A DNA stretch of 38,563 bases, taken from contig JAJQCA010000027.1 of NCBI GenBank assembly GCA_021202985.1, forward strand, positions 1 through 38,563. Direction: 5' to 3'. Positions 30,787-38,563 of the stretch are shown here, piece by piece (the first letter of the stretch is position 1; every line of letters starts with the position of its first letter). Source of the stretch: Alistipes sp. (GTDB taxonomy: Bacteria; Bacteroidota; Bacteroidia; Bacteroidales; Rikenellaceae). Under the pieces are notes generated by a model that saw only the letters and a list, made by a program, of their open reading frames with translations, was not told the DNA's origin and ran no database searches. Position numbers and translations under genes: made by a program.

Positions 30787-33483
30787 TTATTCCACCGTTA
30801 CCGGCGGGGTTTCGGGCGGGCCTAAATAGGACGGCTGCAAACCGCCCAGATCCACTATTATCTTTTGAAGCACTATTCCCGCGTCCAGCGGCCTGAACCG
30901 GAGCGTGTGGCGGCCGGCATCGAGGTTATGCACGGTGGCCGTGCTGTTTACCGACCGGGCCTGCCATTGTTCCATCTGCCGTATGTCGTACAGGCCGTTT
31001 ATGTTCACTACCTGCTCCGGCCCGCCGTCGAACGATACGGCATAGCGCAGGCCGCGGTTGCCGTTGAAATTCAGCGTAGGAGAGCAGAGGACTATAACTT
31101 CCGCCCTGCCTCCTGACCCGGCGTCGATATCGTATTCGAGGTACGTCGCGTTTCCGGGAGCGGCTGTTACCGGCACCGTGGTAAGCCCCGAGACGGTTTT
31201 ACCCAGATTGGCTATTTCTATCCAGCCGGTTCCGGGCCGGAGGGTATTTCCGGGGTCGGGGTCGTTATCTTTAATATTTCGGGGAACTGTAGTATGTGGA
31301 GGGTTATTGCCGCCAATGGAAGCGGCTCCATCGGCACGGCACGGGTACTGGCCTGTTACGCCGTCACATTTGCCGTAGGGACCGCCGGTTTGAGGCACGT
31401 CCTCCGATTTACGGGCATAACTACCCGCCTCGATCGAGATGTAGCCGGCATGCACGCCGAACACCCTCGCAGGGGGGCCTTCGGGAACATCCACCGTCAT
31501 AACTTCCGGCATGATATTGCGCGGGGGCTGCTGCCAGCCTGTATAACCTATGCGAACCTGGTCCATCATATGGTTCCACTTGCCGCCGCTCATCACCTTA
31601 TTATAATGGTGGGCCAGCACGGAATCCCTGTGGAAATACTCCGTGGCACGGGCGGCCCAGAGGTTGGCACCGGGGTCACCCTCGGTATAGAGGTAGCGGT
31701 TCATGGCCACGGCGTAGTACATTTCGTAGAGGTTGGCGCTGGCCTGCACGGGGTAGAGCACCAGCTGGTCGAACGCGTCGCGGTACTCCGCCGGCATAAG
31801 GTGATACAACCGCAGGGCGTCCGCGGCAAGGGTCGTATAATCGGCTGTCACGGTGGCGAATTCGTCGTAATTATGGAGCGAATAGGTATTCTGGTCGAGC
31901 AGTTCGGGAGTCACCCGGGCGTTGTATTTGGAATAGGTGTCTATTATCCGTGCCGCTTCCCGCGGGTAGTGGCCGCCGAACTGCTCCCGGCAGAAGTCAA
32001 TTGTATGATCGAACAGTGTGGTATGGTCGAACCGGTCCGGGTTCCATGCCATGTCGAGGAAAAACTGAATCGGGTATTCCATCGGTTTGAGGTCGCCCAC
32101 GTTGACTATCCATATCTTACTGACCCCGTGGCGGTAGGTGAGATTCATCTGCTCCCATATACGCTGCACCTGCCGGACGTTTATCCACTTGTAGTTGCGC
32201 GGACCGCCCACATAGTCGAAATGGTAGTACATTCCGTAGCCTCCGCCGCGGGGCGGTGCTGCGGGGTCGGGAAGTTTGCGGACGTTTCCCCAGTTGTCGT
32301 CGCACAGGAGGAGGGTCACGTCGTCCGGTACGCGCATGCCGTTGTCGTAATAGTCCTGCACCTCTTTGTAGAGCGCCCACACCTGCGGCCTCCGTTCGGG
32401 CGGCAGGCCGGTTACCCGGCCGATAATACGCCGCTGTGCCGCCACTATCTCCTCCAGCAGGGCCACATTGCTCTCCTCGCTCATCGGCTCATCACCGTCA
32501 CCGCGCATGGCGAGAGTTACTATGTCGCCGGTGTGTTTCATGCGTTCGATACCGGCGCTCCAGAACTCTTCCAGAACCGTGCTGTTGGCCTTATAATCCC
32601 ACGGGCCGCTTCCGTAGCGGCTCCATTCCTTGTGGGCACGGGCCATCGGTTCGTGGTGCGATGTGCCCATAACTATACCCATCTGGTCGGCAAGGACGCT
32701 GTTCAGGGGATCGTCGTCATAAAAGGCCGCGTCCCACATAGCGGGCCATAGGAAATTGGCCCGGAGGCGTTGCAGCAGTTCGAATACGTGAATATAGAAA
32801 CGGCTGTTATAGCCACCGAAATTCTCGTTCACCCAGCCCGTAAGCGACGGGGCCTCGTCGTTCAGGAATATCCCGCGGTACTCCACCGCCGGCTCCCCGG
32901 CGGTATATTCGCCGTATCGGAGCGTGAGCCGGTCGCGCCTGCGCACGGGAACGTCCGCCCAGAAATGCCACGGCGACACGCCGGCCGCCCTCGACAGTTC
33001 GAAGATGCCGTATATCGTGCCCCGTTTATCGCTGCCGGCTATAACAACTGCCTCCTCCACTCCGGGGAACGGCTCCGACACACTCTTTATAACGAATTTT
33101 TCGCGCTTACCATCCAGCCCGGCCGGGTCCAGATGTCCGTCGCCGGCCAGCCGGTCGACAAGGGGGCTGTCGCCGTAGGTACCTATGTAAACTGCCGGAC
33201 CGGGAGGCCGGTCGTGGTAATGTACCACCTCGGGCCTTGTGCCGGTAACTTTGCACAGGTCGTCGGCGAGGGTATGGACCGCCCTGACCACACCCGGGTC
33301 AGCGTTCCGGTCTATCACCAACGGCATCACGCGGCCGTCCGCGGCAATGACTACCCCGTGGTCCGCAGCGTCGTAGCCGACCATCCCGTTGCACGGCGCA
33401 GCATTACCGGACTGCGCTCCGGCCGGGCCGGCCGCCACCAGCGCGGCAAGGCAAATTACGATATATTTAACGACGGTATCCAT
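30787..33483 (-). CDS. GH115 xylan alpha-1,2-glucuronidase, secreted
   Basis: 898 residues from the ATG at 33483, chosen because it directly begins the signal MDTVVKYIVICLAALVAAGP (ending AGAQS); the frame is open 54 codons further upstream but that stretch shows no signal and runs into the promoter region. GH115 landmarks are EYRGIFLNDEAPSLTGW (201-217), RLRANFLWPAMWDAAF (239-254), MGTSHHEPM and KIWIVNVGDLKPMEYP, then the GH115 C-terminal beta-domain from about 715 (YISIEAGSYARK, CSPTLNFNGNRGLRYAVSFD). The family removes (4-O-methyl)-glucuronic acid from both internal and terminal xylose of glucuronoxylan. It is the first gene of the six-gene operon, and its presence together with GH67 indicates a heavily glucuronidated substrate. 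Confidence 0.96.
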   Translation of the reverse strand: MDTVVKYIVICLAALVAAGPAGAQSGNAAPCNGMVGYDAADHGVVIAADGRVMPLVIDRNADPGVVRAVHTLADDLCKVTGTRPEVVHYHDRPPGPAVYIGTYGDSPLVDRLAGDGHLDPAGLDGKREKFVIKSVSEPFPGVEEAVVIAGSDKRGTIYGIFELSRAAGVSPWHFWADVPVRRRDRLTLRYGEYTAGEPAVEYRGIFLNDEAPSLTGWVNENFGGYNSRFYIHVFELLQRLRANFLWPAMWDAAFYDDDPLNSVLADQMGIVMGTSHHEPMARAHKEWSRYGSGPWDYKANSTVLEEFWSAGIERMKHTGDIVTLAMRGDGDEPMSEESNVALLEEIVAAQRRIIGRVTGLPPERRPQVWALYKEVQDYYDNGMRVPDDVTLLLCDDNWGNVRKLPDPAAPPRGGGYGMYYHFDYVGGPRNYKWINVRQVQRIWEQMNLTYRHGVSKIWIVNVGDLKPMEYPIQFFLDMAWNPDRFDHTTLFDHTIDFCREQFGGHYPREAARIIDTYSKYNARVTPELLDQNTYSLHNYDEFATVTADYTTLAADALRLYHLMPAEYRDAFDQLVLYPVQASANLYEMYYAVAMNRYLYTEGDPGANLWAARATEYFHRDSVLAHHYNKVMSGGKWNHMMDQVRIGYTGWQQPPRNIMPEVMTVDVPEGPPARVFGVHAGYISIEAGSYARKSEDVPQTGGPYGKCDGVTGQYPCRADGAASIGGNNPPHTTVPRNIKDNDPDPGNTLRPGTGWIEIANLGKTVSGLTTVPVTAAPGNATYLEYDIDAGSGGRAEVIVLCSPTLNFNGNRGLRYAVSFDGGPEQVVNINGLYDIRQMEQWQARSVNSTATVHNLDAGRHTLRFRPLDAGIVLQKIIVDLGGLQPSYLGPPETPPVTVE

Positions 33484-33519
33484 TTGACGCGGGTGAAAGG
33501 GTTGGCGATTATTTGTTCG

Positions 33520-33527
33520 CAAAGATG
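33520..33527 (-). promoter_or_regulatory. Candidate minus-7 element of the GH115 operon
   Basis: Read on the minus strand this is CATCTTTG, one mismatch from TAnnTTTG, 36 nt before the GH115 start. No TTG occurs at an ideal minus-33 spacing, so support is limited. Confidence 0.33.
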
Positions 33528-33597
33528 TTTTTCTTTTTCCCGCATCGTACCCAATAATGAAACAAATGCTGTCGGTTTTAAAACATTGTGTTAGAAA

Positions 33598-33619
33598 CCT
33601 CCGGATATGCTCCCGGAGG
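33598..33619. promoter_or_regulatory. GC-rich hairpin in the divergent GH115 / GH43 region
   Basis: CCTCCGG (33598-33604) and CCGGAGG (33613-33619) form a perfect 7-bp dyad with an 8-nt centre. It is one of several dyads in 33590-33866; others are ACCTT-CGT-AAGGT at 33774-33786 and CCCGG-ACAG-CCGGG near 33814-33827. Otherwise this 383-nt gap holds only the two divergent promoters. Confidence 0.4.
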
Positions 33620-33715
33620 CCGCCGGGAAGGGCGCCGGACGGCATCGGTGCAGTGTCCGGAGCAGTCGGCGGCCGCTCCCGGGAACCCGCCTCCTACCCC
33701 GCCACGAACGGGGAT

Positions 33716-33741
33716 GTATCAAATCGGACAGGATTTGATAC
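33716..33741. promoter_or_regulatory. 26-nt perfect dyad, putative operator
   Basis: GTATCAAATC (33716-33725) and GATTTGATAC (33732-33741) are perfect 10-bp inverted arms around a 6-nt spacer. The arms are AT-rich inside a GC-rich region. The site lies 125 nt before the GH43 ATG at 33867 and 232 nt from the GH115 start. A related dyad, 18 of 26 positions alike, precedes the gene at 14866. A dimeric repressor or activator site is inferred; an RNA hairpin is the alternative. Confidence 0.55.
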
Positions 33742-33772
33742 GACCCTGCCACCGGTCCGCGGAAGTTCTTAA

Positions 33773-33780
33773 TACCTTCG
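33773..33780 (+). promoter_or_regulatory. Candidate minus-7 element of the GH43-GH2 unit
   Basis: TACCTTCG matches the TAnnTTTG pattern with one mismatch, the same variant as before the GH43 at 20878. It lies 31 nt downstream of the dyad at 33716-33741 and 86 nt before the start codon, overlapping a small ACCTT-CGT-AAGGT hairpin. Confidence 0.3.
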
Positions 33781-33866
33781 TAAGGTGGTACGGTAGCGAG
33801 TAAACTACCCGCCCGGACAGCCGGGCACCCTACCCTCGACTACGAATCGAACAAAAGATAAAAAAG

Positions 33867-35591
33867 ATGAAAACAACCGGATTACTATCAGCATGCACCT
33901 GCCTCGCGCTGGGTATTGCGTCGTTATCCTGCGGCGAAAAGACAGAGGAGGGGACGGCCCTCTTCACCTCGTTCACCTATCAGGGCCGCGACGCGGTGTA
34001 CGACGAAAACCCGCTCGACGGGACGGATTTCTATACCCCGATACTTCAGGGATTCTATCCCGACCCGGCCATTACCCGCAAGGGTGAGGACTATTATATG
34101 GTCACTTCCACCTTCTCCTACTTTCCCGGGGTGCCGCTGTTCCATTCGCGCGACCTGGTGAACTGGAGGCAGATAGGGCATGTGCTCGACCGCCCGTCGC
34201 AACTCGATATAACCGACGGGGTGGCTATGAGCTCCGGTATTTTCGCTCCGGCCATTACTTACAATCCGCACGACGATACCTTTTATATGATTACCACGGC
34301 CGTAAACGTCCCGGGCGGAGGGAATTTCTACGTAACGGCCCGTGACCCGGCCGGAGACTGGAGCGATCCCGTACGGCTGCCCGAGGTGGGCGGTATCGAC
34401 CCTTCGTTCTTCTTCGACGACGACGGCCGGGGCTACATCGTCCATAACGCCGACCCGGACGGCGACCCGCTCTACGAGGGGCACCGCGCGGTGAGGGTAT
34501 GGGAGTTCGACTCCGCGTCCGGGAAGGTTACCGGCGGCGGCCACGTGATAGTGAACGGCGGGGTAAACCTCGCCGAGAAACCGATATGGATTGAGGCGCC
34601 TCACCTTTACAAAAGGCACGGGCGCTACTACCTGATGTGTGCCGAAGGAGGAACCAGCACATGGCATTCGGAAGTGATATTCGGCAGCGACAGTCCCCTC
34701 GGCCCGTTCACCCCGGCCCCAAATAACCCCATCCTCACCCAGCGGCACCTGGCACCGGGTACCCGCGGCTACGAGGTCACCTCGGCCGGCCATGCCGATA
34801 TCGTCTCAACACCCGGAGGTGGCCATTACGGAGTGTTCCTGGCCGTCCGCCCGTACGAGGGCACCAAGTACAACACAGGCCGCGAGACGTTTATCCTCCC
34901 GGTGGACTGGAGCGGCGAGTTTCCCGTATTCCAAGGCGGACAGGAACCGCTGGGGCTGAAGTTGCCGCTGCCGGACGGGGTGGAGAACCTCACCGGCCGT
35001 GACGGTTACCTGCCCAACGGCAACTTCACCTTCACCGAGAAGTTCGACACCCCGGAGCTGGACCAGCGGTGGATAATGATACGCACCCCGAAAGAGGAAT
35101 TTTTCAGCACCGGCCGGGGCCTCGCCTTGCGACCGCGGCCGGTAAGTATAAAGGAGCGCCGCAATCCCTCGTTCGTGGGCTACCGCCAACAGCACATGGC
35201 CTTCACGGCCGAGACCACGCTACGGTACAGCCCGGCCGGGGAGGACGACTTGGCGGGAATAGTTTGTTTCCAGAACGAAAATTTTAACTTTGTACTTGGG
35301 GTAACGCTGGTGGACGGGCGGAAATGTGTCGTTCTCGAAAAGACCGAACACGGCGAATCCCAAATCCTTGCCACGACGGCGATAAGCTCGCCCGGGGCAC
35401 CGGTAACTCTCCGAATAGAAGGCGACGGCCGGGATTACTCGTTCGGCTTCTCAGAAGGCGGGAACCACATCTGGCTGGCCCGGGACGTGGACGCATCGAT
35501 ACTATCGACACAGGTGGCCGGCGGGTTCGTGGGCAACGTCATAGGATTGTACGCCACCACCGCAAAAGACCTGAAATACGAACAGCAATAA
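33867..35591 (+). CDS. GH43 lipoprotein (beta-xylosidase / arabinofuranosidase type) with C-terminal sandwich
   Basis: 574 residues with a lipoprotein signal (GIASLSC, Cys at 22) followed by GEKTEEG; the nearby acids suggest possible surface exposure. The GH43 propeller (about 55-360) has Asp66 (QGFYPDPAIT), Asp178 (GGIDPSFFFD) and Glu243 (KPIWIEAPHLYK). The beta-xylosidase C-terminal ConA-like domain follows (about 375-574, starting FTEKFDTPELDQRW). This two-domain form is typical of beta-xylosidases and alpha-L-arabinofuranosidases of arabinoxylan loci. It is the first gene of a two-gene unit with the GH2, 11 nt downstream, and divergent from the GH115 operon. A putative operator at 33716-33741 precedes it. 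Confidence 0.93.
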   Translation: MKTTGLLSACTCLALGIASLSCGEKTEEGTALFTSFTYQGRDAVYDENPLDGTDFYTPILQGFYPDPAITRKGEDYYMVTSTFSYFPGVPLFHSRDLVNWRQIGHVLDRPSQLDITDGVAMSSGIFAPAITYNPHDDTFYMITTAVNVPGGGNFYVTARDPAGDWSDPVRLPEVGGIDPSFFFDDDGRGYIVHNADPDGDPLYEGHRAVRVWEFDSASGKVTGGGHVIVNGGVNLAEKPIWIEAPHLYKRHGRYYLMCAEGGTSTWHSEVIFGSDSPLGPFTPAPNNPILTQRHLAPGTRGYEVTSAGHADIVSTPGGGHYGVFLAVRPYEGTKYNTGRETFILPVDWSGEFPVFQGGQEPLGLKLPLPDGVENLTGRDGYLPNGNFTFTEKFDTPELDQRWIMIRTPKEEFFSTGRGLALRPRPVSIKERRNPSFVGYRQQHMAFTAETTLRYSPAGEDDLAGIVCFQNENFNFVLGVTLVDGRKCVVLEKTEHGESQILATTAISSPGAPVTLRIEGDGRDYSFGFSEGGNHIWLARDVDASILSTQVAGGFVGNVIGLYATTAKDLKYEQQ

Positions 35592-35602
35592 TCTACCCGA
35601 CC

Positions 35603-37984
35603 ATGAAAAAACTACTGACGGCACTCTTCGCGACCCTTTACCTGTTTCCGGCAATCGCGGCAGGCGGGGAGCCGCGCATCCATGAGAATTTCGATTTCGA
35701 CTGGCGCTTCCACCTCGGGGACGAGCGGGGAGCTGAGACTCCCTCGTTCGACGACAGCGGCTGGCGCACGCTCCACCTGCCCCACGACTTCAGCATAGAG
35801 CAGCCCTTCGAACAGCAGGCCGGCGGCTCGATGGGTTATCTGCCGGGCGGCGTGGGGTGGTACCGCAAGTCGTTCGAAGTGCCGGCCGACTACCGCGGAA
35901 AGAAGGTAAGCGTGCTCTTTGACGGGGTATACCATCGGAGCGACGTCTATGTGAACGGCCGCCACATCGGTTTCTACCCGTACGGGTATATCGGTTTCGA
36001 ATACGACCTCTCGCCATATCTGAATTACGGCGGGGAGAACGTAATAGCGGTACGTGTGGATCACTCCGACGCGGCGAGTTCGCGCTGGTATTCCGGTTCG
36101 GGTATCTACCGCAGCGTGTGGCTTACGGTTACCGACCCGGTGCGAGTGCAGACATGGGGCACCTACGTCACCACTCCGGACATTTCGATGGAGATGGCGA
36201 CGGTAAATATGGTGACCACCATAGAAAACAACGGCCCGGGCAAAAGGAACGTGACCGTCGAGAATATCATACTGAACCATAACGGCGAAAAGATCAACAG
36301 CTCCGCAACGGCCGTTTCGCTTCCCAAAGGAAGGTTCACCGACGTGGAACAGCGGCTCGCCATTCCCGACCCCATCCTCTGGGACCTGGACAATCCTTAC
36401 CGTTATACGATGCGGACACTGGTCACTGCCGACGGCGAGTTATTGGATAGCTACGAGACGCTGTTCGGTGTGCGGTGGTTCGAATTCGACCCTGACAGGG
36501 GGTTTTTCCTGAACGGGCGGCACGTGAAGATGAAGGGTATGAACCTCCACGAAGACGCGGGCCCGCTCGGGGTAGCCGTGCCGTACCGGGTCAATGAACG
36601 GAAGATGCAGGCATTGAAGGAGTTTGGGTGTAACGCAATCCGTTTCAGCCACAACCCACCCGCGCCCGATATGCTGGAGCTGTGCGACCGTCTCGGATTC
36701 CTGGCTATCGATGAGGCGTTCGACAAATGGAAAAGCGGCTATTACGCGGAATATTTCGACCGGTGGTGGCAAACCGACCTCGGCTCGATGATACGGCGCG
36801 ACCGGAACCACTCGAGCATAGTGCTGTGGAGCATCGGCAACGAGACTGTGGAACAGAACGATATGAGCGGCGAGGGTACCCGTATCGCTTCCATGATGCG
36901 CGACTTCGTGCACGAACTGGAACCCACACGGCCCGTGATGGCGGCGATAGCCTCGGCTAACGTAGGTCAAATGCCGTACCTTAAAAACGGTTTTATCGAC
37001 TCGCTCGACGTGGTGGGATTCAATTACATGGAACCGTGGATGGACCGTATCCACGCGGATAATCCCGGGTGGGTAATGTTCGGCTCGGAGGTTATGCCTT
37101 TCTATTACGGCCGTGACGACTCGGTGCGGGATTACTTTCCGTACAACCCGTGGAACGACTATGCGGAAAAAGATTATCTGTTCGGCTACTTCATCTGGGC
37201 CGGGGTGGACTATATCGGCGAGAGTTCCGGGTGGCCGAGTAAAGGGTGGCCCACCTGTCCGTTCGCGACCACCATGCGGGAGAAGCCCCGCGGAGCTTAT
37301 TTGCGTTCGCAGTGGAACGACGCCCCGATGGTGCGCATAGCGGTGGCCGACCAGTCGCTGCCCATAGACCCGGGCAAAGACCACTGGAGCTGGCCCCACC
37401 TTGCGGACCACTGGACCTTCCCGCAATACGCCGGGCATATCGTGCAGGTGCAGACCATAACGAACTGCGAAGAGGTGGAACTAAACGTTGGCGGTATTTG
37501 GACCGGGCGGCGCCGTACGGAGGATTATCCCAACAACACCATAGTCTGGTACGTCCCCTACCCCCACGACTGGCAGGGCGGACGGATAACGGCACGGGGA
37601 TTCATAGCCGGCCGGGAGGTTACCTCGTACGAGCTTAACCGCGCCGGGGACGCTGTCCGCACGGAAATAACCGCCGACAGGAGCCAAATCAGGGCCGACG
37701 GGAAAGACCTGGTTTATATAAACGTCGAGCTTAAGGACGAGGCCGGCGTGGTGGTGCCCGTGCAGGACCGCCTCGTCAGTTTCGAGATATCGGGACCGGG
37801 ACGCCTCGCCGGGGTCGACAGCGGCGACCTGCGCAGCGGCGAGTCGTTCAAGGGAGACAGCCACACCACCTATTTCGGATTCGTGCAGGCAATAGTGCAG
37901 TCGGAGCGCGAGGCCGGAGAGATAACAGTCACGGTACGTGCCGAGGGCCTGCCGGACAATACCGTACGGATAACCTCGCGGTAG
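35603..37984 (+). CDS. GH2 family glycosidase with DUF4982 and C-terminal Ig-like domains
   Basis: 793 residues from the ATG at 35603, which begins the signal MKKLLTALFATLYLFPAIAA; the frame is open earlier but only inside the preceding GH43. Order: GH2 sugar-binding jelly roll (about 25-180), Ig-like domain (185-290), TIM barrel (295-590) with acid/base Glu414 in LWSIGNETVEQ and nucleophile Glu496 in VMFGSEVMPF, then a DUF4982-like domain (about 615-690) and a C-terminal Ig-like domain (about 690-793, ADRSQIRADGKDLVYINVEL). Family members include beta-galactosidases, beta-glucuronidases and arabinopyranosidases; in a xylan locus it probably removes a terminal side-chain sugar such as galactose. 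It is probably periplasmic. A terminator follows 25 nt after the stop. Confidence 0.93.
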   Translation: MKKLLTALFATLYLFPAIAAGGEPRIHENFDFDWRFHLGDERGAETPSFDDSGWRTLHLPHDFSIEQPFEQQAGGSMGYLPGGVGWYRKSFEVPADYRGKKVSVLFDGVYHRSDVYVNGRHIGFYPYGYIGFEYDLSPYLNYGGENVIAVRVDHSDAASSRWYSGSGIYRSVWLTVTDPVRVQTWGTYVTTPDISMEMATVNMVTTIENNGPGKRNVTVENIILNHNGEKINSSATAVSLPKGRFTDVEQRLAIPDPILWDLDNPYRYTMRTLVTADGELLDSYETLFGVRWFEFDPDRGFFLNGRHVKMKGMNLHEDAGPLGVAVPYRVNERKMQALKEFGCNAIRFSHNPPAPDMLELCDRLGFLAIDEAFDKWKSGYYAEYFDRWWQTDLGSMIRRDRNHSSIVLWSIGNETVEQNDMSGEGTRIASMMRDFVHELEPTRPVMAAIASANVGQMPYLKNGFIDSLDVVGFNYMEPWMDRIHADNPGWVMFGSEVMPFYYGRDDSVRDYFPYNPWNDYAEKDYLFGYFIWAGVDYIGESSGWPSKGWPTCPFATTMREKPRGAYLRSQWNDAPMVRIAVADQSLPIDPGKDHWSWPHLADHWTFPQYAGHIVQVQTITNCEEVELNVGGIWTGRRRTEDYPNNTIVWYVPYPHDWQGGRITARGFIAGREVTSYELNRAGDAVRTEITADRSQIRADGKDLVYINVELKDEAGVVVPVQDRLVSFEISGPGRLAGVDSGDLRSGESFKGDSHTTYFGFVQAIVQSEREAGEITVTVRAEGLPDNTVRITSR

Positions 37985-38009
37985 GATATCATAACCGTCA
38001 CTCGATACG

Positions 38010-38040
38010 AACCACGGTCGAACGGCCGTGGTTTTTGTTT
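38010..38040 (+). terminator. Intrinsic terminator closing the GH43-GH2 unit
   Basis: AACCACGG (38010-38017) pairs perfectly with CCGTGGTT (38026-38033) across an 8-nt loop, followed by a T-rich tail to 38040 broken by a single G. It begins 25 nt after the GH2 stop. From 38041 to 38127 I see nothing further. Confidence 0.88.
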
Positions 38041-38127
38041 TGCGGAGAGCGTTCAGGTAAAGCGGTTGGAGCCGGGTCTTAAAACATAAATATTGCTCGC
38101 ACAAATAACTGAAAAAGAATAAAAACA

Positions 38128-38563
38128 GATTCTTCACTATGTTCAGAATGACATAAAGATTAAAACTGTCATCCAGAGGAACGAAGCGAGAAATGATATA
38201 ACTTTAACGTGCGGTGTATCATTCCGATGGACCAAGTGAGAAACCGACAAATGGAAGCATGGATGTTAGCTGGCTGGAGAGGCGTGACGGGGAGAAAAGG
38301 CAGCAGGAATAATATGGCACCGCTGGTAAAACACACTCTTGCCATCATCATAATAATACCCATATATATGGCGGATTTCTCACTAAGTTAAGAATGACAT
38401 AAAGATTTAAACTGTCATCATGAGGAGCGAAGCGAGAAATGATTTAACTTTTATGTGCGGTGTATCATTCCGATGGACCAAGTGAGAAACCGACAAATGG
38501 AAGCATGGATGTTAGCTGGCTGGAGAGGCGTGACGGGGAGAAAAGGCAGCAGGAATAATATGG
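38128..38563. repeat. 246-bp tandem direct repeat, second copy cut by the window edge
   Basis: Unit one spans 38128-38373 and unit two starts at 38374 and is still matching when the window ends. From 38211 and 38457 onward the 107 nt visible in both copies are identical. The first 80 nt of each unit are more diverged and contain the dispersed-repeat core (TTCAGAATGACA at 38142-38153, TTAAGAATGACA at 38388-38399) and its inverted partner (ACTGTCAT.. GAAGCGAGAAATGAT). No convincing gene is seen; open frames of about 60 codons run across the repeat on both strands but carry no family signal. Confidence 0.85.

Noticed and set aside
33484-33645. 54-codon N-terminal extension of the GH115 gene
   Set aside because: The extension lacks a signal peptide and would cover the likely promoter; the ATG at 33483 begins a clear signal sequence.
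23126-33766. Exact 14-mer CGGTCCGCGGAAGT at 23126-23139 and 33753-33766
   Set aside because: A few exact 14-mer pairs are expected by chance in a window of this size, more so with GC bias, and the two settings (gene ends versus promoter) do not match.
38169-38391. Two short hydrophobic open frames (about 60 codons, opposite strands) across the tandem repeat
   Set aside because: They mirror each other, run across repeat sequence and show no homology or convincing start context.
38128-38563. CRISPR array at the right edge
   Set aside because: The units are 246 bp with no short repeat-spacer alternation, so this is a tandem duplication; no CRISPR array was seen elsewhere.

Overview
The window looks like part of a Bacteroidota chromosome, order Bacteroidales by gene content. 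The evidence is two tandem SusC/SusD pairs, a divergent hybrid two-component regulator, many lipoproteins with Bacteroidota-type signal sequences, and starts without clear Shine-Dalgarno sites. The DNA is GC-rich for this group. A Rikenellaceae/Alistipes-like host is possible, but this is only an impression from composition and style.

Layout. (1) 1-998, minus: N-terminal third of a hybrid two-component sensor/regulator (HTCS), running off the left edge. (2) 1274-14408, plus: operon SusC-SusD-SusC-SusD, three small lipoproteins, and a fourth secreted protein of a family I do not recognise, closed by a strong intrinsic terminator at 14463-14490. (3) 14866-17733, plus: a large secreted protein with GH42-like architecture and no assigned activity. 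(4) 18104-20551, minus: an FtsX/MacB-type ABC permease, probably unrelated to the sugar genes. (5) 20878-22836, plus: a secreted GH43 with a CBM6-like tail. (6) 33483-23180, minus: tightly packed six-gene operon GH115, SGNH acetylesterase, GPH sugar symporter, GH10 xylanase, cytoplasmic GH43, GH67 alpha-glucuronidase. (7) 33867-37984, plus: GH43 lipoprotein and GH2, closed by a terminator at 38010-38040. (8) 38128-38563: a 246-bp tandem repeat running off the right edge.

Together this is a polysaccharide utilisation locus for decorated xylan (acetylated glucuronoarabinoxylan). Inferred flow: SusC/D pairs and surface lipoproteins capture and import xylan fragments. GH115 removes (methyl)glucuronic acid from the chain, the esterase removes acetyl groups, GH43 and GH2 enzymes trim side chains, GH10 cuts the backbone and GH67 removes terminal (methyl)glucuronic acid. 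The GPH symporter then carries xylo-oligosaccharides to the cytoplasm, where a signal-less GH43 splits them. The tandem SusC/D arrangement resembles the xus core described in xylan-degrading Bacteroidetes, but no endo-xylanase is in the SusC/D operon, and the one GH10 lacks an obvious surface-export signal.

Less expected: two related 26-nt dyads sit 114 and 125 nt upstream of the start codons at 14866 and 33867, suggesting a second regulator. There is a pair of mutually exclusive hairpins inside the SusC/D operon, a dispersed intergenic palindromic repeat family, and two conserved-looking secreted proteins of unknown function.
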